Notes: a model not told the origin generated them from the sequence alone. DNA of 64,000 bases from Gracilariopsis chorda (GCA_003194525.1 NBIV01000076.1:124001-188000), one strand, 5' to 3'; counted from the first letter of the stretch, positions 33,331 through 44,890 are shown. Numbers and translations are program-made.

Positions 33331-34318
33331 GTCCTCCCCTCCTTAGAGTAAACGAGACCTAGGACATCGGCGGCGGTCATTCTCGTGGGAAGCATCGCGG
33401 TGGGGTGGGGCATTACCAAACCAATGACTTGGTTTTTCACCAGTGACTGGGGCGTAGAGCCTAGATTGGCGACCAACACGTTAAAAGGTTTGTCGGGCTC
33501 AATTTGAGCTACTCCATTCGCCACGGCGAGTTGATACCTATTATATAGGGATGAAAGGGGTTGAATTACTTGTAAACCGTGTTGACGGGAAGTGACTCGT
33601 ACCCAAACTTGGGATTCCGGTGGAAGTTGGACAGACGCGGCAACGCGGAGCTTTGTAAAGTCCCAGGAAGCCGGTGGGGGTTCCTGCGCAGCAGGTAATG
33701 GAACGTGCTTCTTCGAGGCACGTCGTAGAGGACGATGTACGATCGGAACGGAGGAGCCCTCTTCCATTTCCACACGTCTTAGACGGGGCCTGATTGCATC
33801 GACGAATCTGTCACAGAAGTTGCATCCCAAGATCAAAGGGGCGGCAAGTTTCCGACAAACAATAAAGTCAAGTTTCACAAGAAAGGAGCCAAGGCGCACG
33901 ACCAGGTCGATTGTCCTAACCGTTGATAACGGGTTATCATTCGCATCCGCGACATCCGCTATCACGCCATGGCGGATCTGAGACAGCAACGACGGTGGCA
34001 GGAGTGACTCAACGATGAAGTTCGGGCCTGCACCTGTGTTCAAAACAGTGAGAACTCGGACCATAAACTGGGTGGAAAGGCCAAGGTCAGCATATACCTT
34101 GTACTTTCTCTTGGCCATTACCAAAGCTCTGTCCGGGAACTGGTTGTTTCGAACACGTTTCCACGGTCGACGCAGAACACCAAAGTGTTCAGAGTTCTCG
34201 TCTGAGACGGCCTGTTTCCTAGTAAGGATTTTGACCGGGGAGCGAGGCAGTGACGCCTCGGGCGCCTTCAACCTCAACTCTGAGGGCGCCTCTCCCGTAG
34301 GGGAGACTCCCGAAATCA
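33258..34318 (-). CDS. Gypsy B aspartic protease (start of pol), -1 frame to gag, catalytic Asp lost
   Basis: The frame opens at the gag stop and reads LISGVSPTGEAPSELRL. It resembles gypsy A's LTDEISPLGEASSEIRL directly after the same junction, which argues for -1 frameshifting rather than a spacer. The protease core lies near 33960-34060 and reads VLNTGAG where gypsy A has VLDTGAG. The catalytic Asp codon GAC has become AAC, a single G-to-A change, so the enzyme should be inactive. A second conserved block, ILGCNFCDRFVDAIRPRL, follows near 33790-33840. The frame is lost near 33320, where one G is missing from a G run. Confidence 0.8.
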
Positions 34319-34330
34319 GTTTTTCTGAGC
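34290..34330 (-). promoter_or_regulatory. Candidate -1 ribosomal frameshift signal at the gag-pol junction
   Basis: Gag ends CAG AAA AAC TGA. Reading one base back at AAAAAC gives the pol frame. A stem TCTCCC-CTAC-GGGAGA follows about 12 bases downstream. Gypsy A has CAG GAA AAC TAA and a TCCC-CTTT-GGGA stem at the same place. The heptamer is not a textbook one because the first position is G. Confidence 0.5.
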
Positions 34331-36451
34331 CTGTTCCGCCTGAGGCGGGGTCTCAGAATCCTGAACCACTAGCAGTGGAGCGCTAGCGGGGTTGCCTTGT
34401 CGAACAAGACGGGGTTTAGTGACCTGCTCAGCAGGGGAAAGCAATGCGTGTCGCGGGTTCGTATCCGGGATATTCCGGGGGAAGTCCGTCTTCGCTGGTA
34501 AGTACGATGCAATCGGAACGGTCTGCTTCTCCGCTGGAGTAAGGGCTTCATAGTTACTGATCACTCGGGTTACTTCCCTCAAAGTGAGGATGCAGTCCGG
34601 TGAAATGTGACCGTGTTTGTAACATATGTGGCATATGACTCCAGAGCGTGGGGGCGGCTGACTGGAACAAGCATCCGTGTGTCTCACCGCTGGGCGGGTA
34701 TCCTTCCATCCGGGACGACTCTGCCGTAGGGCACCATTCGCATTGGGAATGCGAGGTCCGTGAACACGGGGTCCGTCAACATACAGCACGGAATGCTCCT
34801 GAGCTGTGTCGTAGGATGCATTCGTCCTGGACGGCAGTTCCGTGGTCGGAATAGACTGAGCACCGGCCTGAGCGAGGTACACGTTATCGTAGTCCCTGAA
34901 AGGGCGTCCACTCGCTGCTAGCGATAAAGATGGTGAACTGGCTTCCATCATCAATGCCTTGGCGGAACGAGACTTCGATGCAGGGATACGAGCTCGAAGT
35001 GCATCACCTTCCGCTTGCGCGTGTTGAATCAACTCCAGGTAGGTGGTGTTACGACGATCCTCCCGATATCGGGCCAGCAGCGTACGGATTGCCCGATCCA
35101 ATCCATCGATGTACATGGTGCAGCGCTCTCCAGAGGAGTAAACATTGCCACACCTGTGGAAAGCCTTATTAAGGCGTACCGAGAATTCGGTTTCCGTCTC
35201 CCCAGATTTCTGGCGGGTATCGCGTAAAGCGAGAATAGCCGCTTGAATAGCGTTGTTCGTCGCGTAGGATCGCAAGAGGTACTGAACCGCTTCCGGCCAG
35301 CACGTTACACCTCCTTTGGAGGCTCGGGAAGAACCTCTTACAGAGTTGTATTGATCCTCGGCGAGTCCACGTAGAAAATACGGTAGGGCAATAAACGCCT
35401 GTCCTTCGTTCATACCAAGTATGTCCACTTCGGAAACGAACCTTCCGAGGAAGTCTAACACCAATATGGGATCCTCTCCAGAAAAGGACTGGTTACCAAG
35501 GGAAAGCTGCATACGCTTTATGCAGTCCTTCACCTTACCCGTACCACGGGGTGTACGATCCAATGAGGATTCCTCAAGCCGATAATATCGGTACGATACC
35601 AACCTCTTGTAGAGGGGTCTAGTACATTTGAGTTCCCTCAACCCTAAGTGTTTCCTCCCCTTCCTCCGGGGGCGAGTCACACCTTGGGTGGAAGAAGACC
35701 GTTTAGAATGGGACGGGCGTTGGCGACGATCATCGTCCGACGAAGAATCCGACGACACCGAACCATCAGAATGTTGAGAATCCTGTGAAGGCAGGGAGGA
35801 AACCGACGAGTCGGGATCGTGTTTGGGCTGCTTCTTACGAGTGCGGCGGGTAGAATCTTTCTTCTCGCGCTTCGCTTTTTGCGAGACAGCAGCGGCCTCA
35901 CCCGGGACCTTGTCATCCATCAAGATAGTTTGCTCCAACGTCCTCAGACGGGCACTGACACGATCAAATCGGGTTTCCACATTCTCAACATAGTTGGCAG
36001 GACCACCAAAACATTCCAACACAGTGTTGACATCCGCCCTTAAAAGGCGAATGTCCTCAGCCAAATCCTTCATAGAAGAGGTATAAAACCTGGCACGCAG
36101 GACTTCAAACTCCTCCACGAGGGTATTGTGTGCTTCATGCACCTCATCAAGCTGCGCTTGGACACTAGGGGGGGCGTCGGTATCGGGTTCTACCCTCCGG
36201 GGTGCAGCCACATCGGCAGAAGCCGGGTCGACACCAGAGTTGGGAGCGTCCTTCAACGCCTTAGGCGGGGGTTTCTGGGCTCTCGACGAGTCTTGGCTCT
36301 TCGACTTGCCTTTCAAAGTGGCACGTCGAGGGTGGCCAGCGGCGACCTTCGAGATCTCTGCCGGTTCCATGTCACTGACGGAGCGACTCCACGTGACAGC
36401 GGGTTCGGCGGAGGATGGTCGCCGAGACATGTGTAGACCAAAAACTCCCAT
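34316..36451 (-). CDS. Gypsy B gag
   Basis: About 710 codons from the first ATG at 36451 (a second ATG at 36430 is equally possible). The N-terminal third is Ser/Pro/Lys-rich with a coiled-coil (LDEVHEAHNTLVEEFEVLRA). A Lys/Arg/Ser-rich nucleolar-like segment follows. The retrotransposon gag domain (KDCIKRMQLSLGNQSF to YREDRRNTTYLELIQ) covers about residues 310-480. One CX2CX4HX4C knuckle, CHICYKHGHISPDC (34605-34650), lies near the C-terminus. It has no internal stops. It forms the particle and binds the RNA. Plus-strand ORFs opposite it (36126-36461) are shadows. Confidence 0.9.
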   Translation of the reverse strand: MGVFGLHMSRRPSSAEPAVTWSRSVSDMEPAEISKVAAGHPRRATLKGKSKSQDSSRAQKPPPKALKDAPNSGVDPASADVAAPRRVEPDTDAPPSVQAQLDEVHEAHNTLVEEFEVLRARFYTSSMKDLAEDIRLLRADVNTVLECFGGPANYVENVETRFDRVSARLRTLEQTILMDDKVPGEAAAVSQKAKREKKDSTRRTRKKQPKHDPDSSVSSLPSQDSQHSDGSVSSDSSSDDDRRQRPSHSKRSSSTQGVTRPRRKGRKHLGLRELKCTRPLYKRLVSYRYYRLEESSLDRTPRGTGKVKDCIKRMQLSLGNQSFSGEDPILVLDFLGRFVSEVDILGMNEGQAFIALPYFLRGLAEDQYNSVRGSSRASKGGVTCWPEAVQYLLRSYATNNAIQAAILALRDTRQKSGETETEFSVRLNKAFHRCGNVYSSGERCTMYIDGLDRAIRTLLARYREDRRNTTYLELIQHAQAEGDALRARIPASKSRSAKALMMEASSPSLSLAASGRPFRDYDNVYLAQAGAQSIPTTELPSRTNASYDTAQEHSVLYVDGPRVHGPRIPNANGALRQSRPGWKDTRPAVRHTDACSSQPPPRSGVICHICYKHGHISPDCILTLREVTRVISNYEALTPAEKQTVPIASYLPAKTDFPRNIPDTNPRHALLSPAEQVTKPRLVRQGNPASAPLLVVQDSETPPQAEQAQKN

Positions 36452-36522
36452 GAAGTGGTAAGAACCCAAAAGTTTGGACAGTGAATCTCCGAGGAGAGGT
36501 AATACAAAACCTAACCGTTTCC

Positions 36523-36542
36523 GATTCTAGGTCGGGAGACCA
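36523..36542 (-). other. Primer binding site of gypsy B
   Basis: Identical to that of gypsy A: TGGTCTCCCGACC on the minus strand, three bases after the LTR, matching a tRNA with acceptor 3' strand TCGGGAG, discriminator A and CCA. Confidence 0.8.
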
Positions 36543-36545
36543 CTT

Positions 36546-37453
36546 TGTAGTGCAATATCCGCAAGCGGGACAACACACGAAGACGTACGGATCTTCCCCT
36601 CTGGAGGGTAACACAGCGAACGGAGCCTCTCCGGATGAGCACGACGAAGTCGGGTTGTAAAGCCGAGGCTCACCCTCACGCCAAGCGGGGAGAGTTGAAA
36701 CGGTAGGATTAGGATCACCACGAATGGGAAAACAGCCCTTCCAAGGAGTACGAGTCCACGTAAGTGGGGAAAGACGTTACGGGATACCGGCACGAGAGAC
36801 ACGCGTCAGCGATGACTGGCAACCACACAAAGGGGTAGAAACCACGAGAGTGGGGTAAGGGAAATACGGGGGATGCCCGATTGGGGGCGGCGGGGGTGTG
36901 GGCCAACGGGGCCACGGAAAAAGGTACAAAGGAACCCTATACAGGGGTGAGCACACGGCGGTGGTGAGTTAAGTGACAAACGCCCAAGGCGGTGATACTC
37001 CTGGTGACGCAGGGTGGATAGGTCTACCGTTAGTAACGCGGCTTTACCTCCGAGGAGTGTAGAAGACTTGCGAAAGCGGAAAAGACTTAGAGCCAAGAAC
37101 CCTGGTTGGGGAAGTTTGCTCAGTGTCAGGGCGAGGTCGCCGAGCCACTATATAGTGTAGTAATCTCCCTACTGTAGCGTAGATAAATTATAAATAATAA
37201 ATATAAATTAAATAAATGTCCACACTGTGGTGCCAACCTCCTCCTGACGATCCGTGTCACACGTTGTCCACTCACGCCTTGGGCGGCGCACGGCGCATGC
37301 ACAGGTGTGACCCTGGTGCACAGTGCACAGCGCAGACCCGCTGATGGCTGAGACACCCGCTAATAGCGGTAGTAATCATAAACACGCGAAAGCGGCAAGA
37401 ACACCAAGTCCACCGGGCATCGCTGAGTCTTCCTCCTTGAGGATTGCACTTCA
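36546..37453 (-). repeat. Gypsy B 5' LTR (right-hand)
   Basis: 908 bp, same ends as the left LTR, about 15 substitutions, no length difference. Flanked at 37454-37458 by the target duplication CTAAA. Confidence 0.95.
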
Positions 37454-37458
37454 CTAAA

Positions 37459-40400
37459 GGCTAAAGTGAAAGGGAAGTGTTTCAAATGTGGCCAGAACGG
37501 CCATTACAAGAGGGATTGCCCTCTGAGAGATCAAGATGAGCGTCAAAATAGGACCGATTCAGTCCGACATCAACCCCTGCTATCACGTCAGAGGGATCAT
37601 AGCTTCATTATCGACTCTGGTGCTACCAGCCACATAGTTGGAGATAGCACTCTGGCAAAGACTTTTTCTCCACTGCAGCCTAGGACCATTGCCCTTGGAG
37701 ATGGAAGGCGTGTACAAGCTTCACATAGGGGAGATTTGATCCTGAGTGTTCTACAACCTGGTGGTTTTGTGAGCACCCAAACTCTACGAAATGTACTATT
37801 TGTGAGGGAAATGGACTGCAATTTGGTATCTTGCTCTCAAATCGTGAATGATGGGTTACATGTTCGCTTTGATACAGCCGGATGCAATCTTGAGCACCAT
37901 GGAGAGGTTGTAGAAGCCACCATCGCAGACGAGGTGTACCAATTATGGGCTCGAATTGAAAGAGATAGAGCTCTAGTGGTCAGAAAGTCGTTGGGAACCA
38001 AACTTTGGCACGAAAGGCTTGGTCACATTGGGAAACGGAAGATAAGTCAGATGGCGGCCCAAAGGACCGTACTAGGACTTGACCTCGATGTGAAGCCCGA
38101 ACAAGGGTATGAATGTATACCTTGCGTCGAAGGAAAAATGACACGTCGAAGTCTGAAACGTAGAGGTGAAGACAATGGAAACGTTGGAGATGTAATTTTT
38201 ACGGACATATGTGGTCCACTAAGTACCCCAAGCATTGGAAACAAAAAGTATTTCGTGTCCTTCATAGACAAAAGGTCGAGACACAAAGATGTGAGGCTCT
38301 TGGCCGAGCGTAAAGACCTTGTGGGCCACTTCATGTGCTTTTAGTTGAAGTTCGAAAGACAAACGGAGAAGAAGATAAAGCTGGTCTACTCGGATAACGG
38401 ACCAGAATACGTCGGACTCCGGAAATACCTCGCAAACGAAGGTATTGACTGGGAGAATAGTGCGCCTTACACACCGCAGCAAAACGGTGTGGCAGAGCGG
38501 TTCAATTGATCTGTTATGGAAATGGTTCGAGCTATGCTGGCACATGCGGGACTACCTCCTCGCTTCTGGGGAGAGGCTGTTGTGACTGCGACGAGAATAA
38601 TGAACCAGGTGAGCAGTACTGCAACAGAAGGAAAAACCCCTCATGAGATCTTGACCGGACAATTGCCGAACGTTAGTTCCATAAGAACTTTTGGTTGCGA
38701 GGTCTGGACGCATTTAGCCAAGCGTAAGAAGCTGGATGGCAAAGCACGCCGAGGAATCCTTCTTCGATCCCTTCCACACCACAACTCTCGCATATACAAT
38801 ATTGGAGAGGGTTCTATACCATTTGCGAGACACATTGCGATCAACGAAACCGTGTTTCCAGGAAGAGAACTGTTTGAAATTGGCTCCAAGGATGCACTTG
38901 GTGTCGGTAGTACTCATACCGACGAAAAGGTCGATCACCCCCAATCTGAAGATGAGTTGGAGGTTGAAGAACCTGTTGGTGATGAAGATGACTGCAATAG
39001 AAGTGCAAAATCTTTAAACCATGATGGCGAAGGACATGGACCAGGGACAGATTCAGATGAGTCAGGAAAGGCACAGGTTAATGATGAAGAAAGCATAGAG
39101 GACACTGGAGAGTCTACCATGACACCCAGCATTCAGGAATTTCTCACTCATTATCCAATACGTCGTTACCCCGAGCGCAATCGCGAACCCCCCGCTAGGT
39201 TTTCTGAGACCAAGCACAGCGGCCTCGTTACAAGAGAAGAGAATACAGTTTCTATCCCACACAGTGTACATGAGGCAAAGCAATCTGAGAATTGGGAAAG
39301 CTGGGATCAGGCGATTCGAGAGGAACTCTCATCGCTCAGGGCAATGAATACATGGGAAATAATAGACAGACCGCCTGGAGGGAAGGTCATCGGCTCCAAG
39401 CTTGTTTTTTCCACAAATCAGGACAAGGACGGTTTGATATCAAGGTACAAGGCACGCTTGGTGGCGAAAGGATGCCAGCAAGGGGCTGTGCCTAATGTCT
39501 ACTCACCCGTGGTAGGCTTCGGGACAGCCCGCATGGCACTGACCTTGGCATGTAGCCTCGGGTTTGAAATTCACCAACTGGATGTGAAGTGCGCCTTTTT
39601 GAACGGGCGAATTGAAGAAGAGAAACCTGTGTACATGGCTCCACCGGAAGGCTTGAATATCGGCTTACATGAAGATCAAGTTCTGAAGCTCAATCGGTCT
39701 ATCTATGGTTTGAAGCAGTCTAATGCTATCTGGAGCCGTTTATTTACCGAACGACTAATAGCTCTAGGCTTTGAGCAATGTTTGACTGACCAATGCTTCT
39801 TCCACATGGCGAAGAACGGACACCGACTCTGGGTTCTCCTCTACGTAGATGACCTGTTTTTAATGAGCGACGACAGTTCTACCATTGAGGATATGAAACG
39901 CATGCTATCTTCTTAGTTTGAGATGAAAGAATGTGCAGAGTCGGACAGCTTCTTGAGGGTATATGTTTCAAAGGTAGACGACGGACTGGTTTTACACCAG
40001 AGACCCTCAATTAAAAAGGTGCTACACCGTTTTGGTATATCTAGCTCTAAGCCCGTGGCAACTCCAATGAGCACTGGGTACAGCAGTTTGGAAGCACAAG
40101 GACCACAACCGTTTACCTCGCAAGCAACAGATCAGGAAGCAATTGGATCGCTACTCTACCTCTCAAAACGGACAAGACCGGATATTAGCAATGCTGTTAA
40201 CATTATTTCAAGGACGCAAGCTTCTCCTACTGTGGCTCATTGGAATGCCGTTAAAAGAGTATTACGGTACCTTAGTGGAACGCGAAGTCTTGGGCTGAAG
40301 ATGGTGACAAGTAATTTGAACAACAAGAAAATATTGTGGGCATACTCGGATGCTGATTGGGCTGGTGACGAAGGAGATAGAAAATCGACTAGTGGCTATT

Positions 40401-40852
40401 GTATCTACTTGTTAGGCAACATGGTAGGATGGAAGACTGTGAAGCAATCCTCCATTGCCATGTCCACGACTGAAGCTGAATATATTGCGCTTTCGGAATG
40501 TTTCAAAGCAGTGAAGTCGGTCCGCCAATTACTCGAAGAACTGGGAATTTCTTAACGCTTAAAACCAACTACTGTCTATGGAGATAACACGGTTGTTTTA
40601 GAGCGGTCTCAAGGCAACCGGAGAGCAAAGCATGTTGAACTAAGATACCATTTTATCTGTGATGCTGTGAAGTCAAAGCTGATGACTTTAGTGCACTGCT
40701 CTACCGAGGAAATGATAGCTGACGTCTTTACAAAACCGCTGGCAAAAGAAAGGTTCTTGAAGTTACGGAGATACCTTGGACTTGTGGCATGGAGGGGTGA
40801 TGCAATATGGTACCATGATGCACGTAAAACTCACGTATGTATCTCACGATAG
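37459..40852 (+). pseudogene. Copia-1 gag C-terminus and pol, four stop codons
   Basis: One frame runs through a zinc knuckle CFKCGQNGHYKRDC (37478-37519), protease HSFIIDSGATSHIVG (37600-37644) and GAG-pre-integrase ERLGHIGKRKISQ with CIPCVEGK. The integrase core has FTDICGPLS, SDNGPEY and QQNGVAERFN. RT has LDVKCAFLNG and LLYVDDLFLMSD (39838-39873). RNase H has YSDADWAGDEGDRKSTSGYC, and the frame ends LAKERFLKLRRYLG. The final codons lie in the 3' LTR. In-frame stops are at 38342 (TAG), 38507 (TGA in RFN-stop), 39914 (TAG) and 40553 (TAA); no frameshift is needed. Single substitutions explain all of them, so decay was by point mutation only. Confidence 0.92.
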
Positions 40853-41069
40853 ACAATACGTCAGACATTATTGCTGAGAGATAGGCACTAATACTGCTTA
40901 TAAGTGACTACGTCAGCTCTTTAGTTCGTGCTTCCCTGCATAGCAACCACTTGCATAACGAGAAGCGTCCCTGGTTTTGGCAGGGTTTTGCATGGGCGCA
41001 TAGCCTACATAAAATACAGACGGGAGACCTCATCCATAAGGGAGGAGAAGTCATCCAACCTACCTAATA
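40799..41069 (+). repeat. Copia-1 3' LTR
   Basis: 271 bp, preceded by the purine tract GGAGGGG and followed by the target duplication TCGGG at 41070. About six differences from the 5' LTR. Confidence 0.92.
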
Positions 41070-41252
41070 TCGGGAAAGGGTCAGAACATAATGAGAGCCA
41101 GAGAGCTGCAGCGATGATGGTCACTAGAAATTGCGCGTTTGTTGCGTTGCTTCAGATATGGCAAAGACATTTCACTCAGCTATCTTTGGCATTCTCGCCA
41201 AAGGTAGCGGTACGAAAAGGTAGCTGACTAAATCACAATGCATCGCACTTGT

Positions 41253-41433
41253 TGTGAAGAAGTGTGTGGCTTGCAGAAAGCACAGACTGCGCCGCCGGCC
41301 GCTCTTTTATAGAATCCATCTTCTAATTTTTTTGTTATCATAATTAAAGGAGAGTAATGAATGCAGTCTCAATTCGGAGTTGCATTGTATTTAGAGAATT
41401 ACAATGCAACTCTCTCTAATTCTACCTCTCACA
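41253..41433 (-). repeat. Copia-2 3' LTR (left-hand)
   Basis: 181 bp with TGTGA/TCACA inverted ends. Preceded on the plus strand by target duplication CTTGT (41248-41252). Confidence 0.92.
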
Positions 41434-41698
41434 CCATCCTTCGCAAACAACTCTAGATGTTTTGCGCTGGAAATAGAGAATACAAAATAAAAACTATGCT
41501 AAAGTGTATAGCTTAACGGCTACCGTTAAAAAACTCTTGCACCAGTAAAAACCTAGTAGGGAAAATATCTGCGTACAAAAGGAAAAAGTATAGCCTTTGC
41601 TTAGTTTGATTTTCTCAAGATCATTTTCCATAAGTTCTGCAAACGTTGAAAACACAGAAAAGGGAAGAGACCTAGGTTAGAAATGTAGTAAAAGCAGA

Positions 41699-44600
41699 TT
41701 ATCTCAAACCACAAAGTATAGAAAGCTTATATAAGTGGTCTTGAGAAACTGCTTTCGGCATAATGTCCGCTGGTTGAACTTCGATTCGTATCTGCGAGAT
41801 ACTTAAGACCCCAGACTTCACAAGTTCCCTAACATGATGGAACTTCAGTGCAATATGTTTTTTTTTTTTTTCAGAAGTCTTGGACGCATTCACAATAGAG
41901 TTTGCAGTGGAGCTGTCGGTACTAATACAAATTGGATACATGTCATTCAGTTCGTCTCTAGGAATTGTACCATTTCGAAGCTCCCAAAATAGTCTTCGTA
42001 ACGACGATAGCAGCTTTCCACAATACGAAAGAGCAATGTATTCAGCTTCTCCAGAAGACAAAGCAATGATCGTTTGCTTCTTCCTCGTCCAAAATATGGG
42101 TCCATCATTCACCTTCAGTAGTATGCCAGTTGTAGAATTTGTAGTTTCGCGACAACCAGCCCAGTCAGCATCACAGAATGCTTCCATCGGAGCACGGCTC
42201 TCTGGCGGAAAGTATAGGCAAAGGTTCTTTGTGCCTTTGAAGTATCTTAAGACCCGCTTTGCCAGTGCAAGGTGCCTCTGACAAGGATTGTGTACCTGTC
42301 TCGCCAACACTAATGCCACGAACATAATATCAGGCCTCGATGCCACTGCCAACTACATCAGATGACCAACCAATTTACGATATTTTCCGTGAAGCAATGA
42401 TGGAAGAATTGTTTCACCATGACCTGTCGCTGAAACAGTAGAAAGAGACGGTAATGGAGTCTTTGCAGGGTTTGCATTGTAAAGATTGTAATCCCCAAGT
42501 AGTTTCTCCATTTAACTCTCTTGGCTTGCACGAATGCCATTCTTATCTCTTTTTAGTTCCAGACCAATGAAGGACTTGGCCTCACCAAGAAGTTTTACCT
42601 GAAACAGTTTCTTCATTTGGGCCTTAAAGTCTTCCAAGAGAGACTTTGAATCGGACAGAGTGAGAATGTCGTCTACAAAGACGAAATTAATTATTGTGCC
42701 ACTTCCTGACCTGAAAATATACAGTCTACTGTCCGTCCTCGATTGTTTAAATCCCAGTCGAACTACCTCGGTGTGCAAGAGAGATCCCCATATTTGTCCC
42801 GCTTGCTTTGCACCGCAAATGGATTTCAACAGTAAGCAAACTTTGCCAGGAACATAGGAAGAGCCCGAGGCCTTTTGGGGTTGCTCCATTATCAACGGAT
42901 GTTCTAGTTCACCATGAAGATAAGCGTTGCTTATATACATGGTCTCCAAAAGCAGATTCTGTGCAGCTGCCTTGGCTAACGCTAGTCGGAATGTTTCGAG
43001 CCGAGCCACAGGTGCGTATAGATTGTCAGGATCGTAGTCCAAATAGGGTCTTGGCATGTCACCTCTTACGACACATAGAGCTATGGGGAGAATTTCTGGA
43101 GGAATTATACTTATGTGTTTCCCGTTAAAAGTTCAAAGAAATGGAAGGGGCTTCATTCCTGTCTTCCTGTCAATGACTCTCCAAGGTTTTCTTTCAACGA
43201 GAGCATCCTGTTCCCTGTTGATTGCTTCTGCCCATACTGGAATATGTCTTGCTTCCTCCAAGTTGTTCGGTATCTTAAACGAGTTGTTTTCATCCAAGGA
43301 GCGAGAGTGTGCAACTAAGCAGTGCACGAGAGTGGCGTCATAGTACTCTTCTTCCTCTTCATCGAGTCGCTGCTGGGCTTCTGTCCGGCCCAAGGATGAG
43401 AAGTCAAGTAGCGTTTTGATGGATGGTAGATAGTCCTTTGACACCTTGTAGTCCTTTTGCCTGACCGTGATCACCTTTTCTGTTGGAGGGATGTAAATTC
43501 TGTATAGCGTTTGAGTGCTTTCCATTCCAACGAAGTGTCCATTCGAAGATTGGGGTAGTAACTTTTTGTTCGGTGCAGAATCAGAACGATAGATATACGC
43601 ATGACCTTCTTGTCCGAACTTAAGTAGAGTGGAGAACTCGGGCTTTTTACCGAACAATTCCGTTTAAGGGACCTTCCTGTTGATTCTGGAGTTTAGTGGA
43701 CGGTTTCGTATCCAATTTGCATGGGATATGGCTTCTCCCCAAAGCAATATAGGTAGTTTGGATGCGTAGAGAAATGTTCGAGCCGTCTTCCACAAATCCT
43801 GAATGATTTTCTCAGCAGCTCCGTTCGACTCGTGTGCATAGGGTGGTGTATATTCAATGATTATTCCGTTGTCCAATGCATAAGTGACGAAATCGTTCGC
43901 TTTATTGTCACCCGCTCCGTCAAGACGAACGTGGTATAGACGGTTCCTTGGTTGTTCATTTTCCGCGAGAGCCTTGTACCACTTTATGGAGACGAAGAAT
44001 TGTGATTTAGTCGATAGGAAGTAAAGCGACGATGCTCCTGTGGCGTCATCAAGGAGTATCGGCATGTACTTTGATCCTTGTAATGACGATGGGGTGATGG
44101 GACCAGTTAGGTATGTGTGCGTGAGCTCCAGTGGGGAAGTCGCTAAGGATGAGGATCGTTGTAGTGGAGCACCTCTAGATCCCGCTTCTAAGCATGATGT
44201 ACAATAGATGTGTTGAACCTCGGACTTCGAGAGATCGGGTACACTGTTGGACTGGTGGACGGTGGAGAGTAGTCGATCTTTTCCAGGATGCCCAAGCTTT
44301 TCGTGCCAGTCTTTTGCTGTATCTCCAGGTGTTGTAAAACTGGCCTGAGCACGAGGCGGAGATATTGGGTTTGGTAGTGGATAAAGTCCGTTCTTCGCTG
44401 TCCATTGGTGGAGTAGTGCTTGGTTTCGAGAATCCTTTATGGTAAACACGGTAAAGGTATTATCACTACTGAATGTGACATTACCGTGATCTGCAAGTAC
44501 GGACAGGGAGACGAGATTTGAATCGAATGAGGGAGTGTGTTTTGCAGGTAAAGATATTCCATCTCCCAAAGGCAGCATGATCTTTCCTGTCCCTCTTATC

Positions 44601-44890
44601 TCAGACTCTCTGTCGCATGTACGCACTGATTGATTCTCCACGGCTTTATAATCCCAGAAGAGGGTTCTATCGTTATCGAAAACATGACTGGCGCCGCAGT
44701 CCAGCCATCTAACTGCCTCATGTTTGTGAACAGATATCTTTGCCTATGTTATCGCAACAAACCCACGAGGATCGGTGTTCTGTGTATCTGGGTTGGTCTT
44801 GCTGGAATTTTTTCCGTTGGAGTCCCATTCCTTCGATCTGAAGTTGCTATTACGTATTTGGTTAAAAGATCGTTTCCCGTAATTTTCGTT
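41699..44890 (-). pseudogene. Copia-2 pol, single frame with several stop codons
   Basis: From right to left the frame encodes a protease with WLDCGASHVF (44680-44710; DCG in place of the usual DSG), then GAG-pre-integrase WHEKLGHPGKDRL. The integrase core has VRLDGAGDNKAND and SNGAAEKI; the first catalytic Asp region reads LELTHTYLTGP and looks altered. RT has NAYLHGELEHP and FVFVDDILTLSD. RNase H has FCDADWAGCRETTNSTTGI and EAEYIALSYCGK. All parts are in one frame. Stops stand near 44744, at 43664, 43133, 42512 and 42353. A 14-base T run (41858-41871) encodes four lysines in the RNase H tail. Confidence 0.88.

Larger units (their letters stand above)
25836..37453 (-). mobile_element. Gypsy B: complete Ty3 chromovirus with an antisense ORF
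   Basis: An 11,618-bp LTR element in minus orientation, bounded by 908-bp LTRs and a 5-bp duplication CTAAA. Order from its 5' end is LTR, primer binding site (36523-36542), gag, protease in the -1 frame, RT, RNase H, integrase with chromodomain, an oppositely oriented 600-codon ORF, polypurine tract and LTR. I count about 15 substitutions between the LTRs (about 98% identity), so insertion was recent. It is nevertheless damaged: five stops and one frameshift in pol, an Asp-to-Asn change in the protease, and one TGA in the antisense ORF. The autonomous source must be elsewhere. Confidence 0.95.
24819..41069 (+). mobile_element. Copia-1: Ty1/copia retrotransposon, interrupted by gypsy B
   Basis: Two near-identical LTRs (24819-25090 and 40799-41069) flank one gag-pol frame and are bordered by the 5-bp target duplication TCGGG (24814-24818 and 41070-41074). 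Subtracting the nested gypsy B and its duplication leaves about 4.6 kb, normal for a copia element. By eye the LTRs differ at about six positions in 271. All damage other than the insertion is single stop codons; the frame is otherwise continuous across the insertion point. Confidence 0.95.

Noticed and set aside
36126..36461. Plus-strand ORFs of 102 and 111 residues opposite gypsy B gag
   Set aside because: They are shadows of the Ser/Pro-rich gag N-terminus, which is clearly the coding strand.
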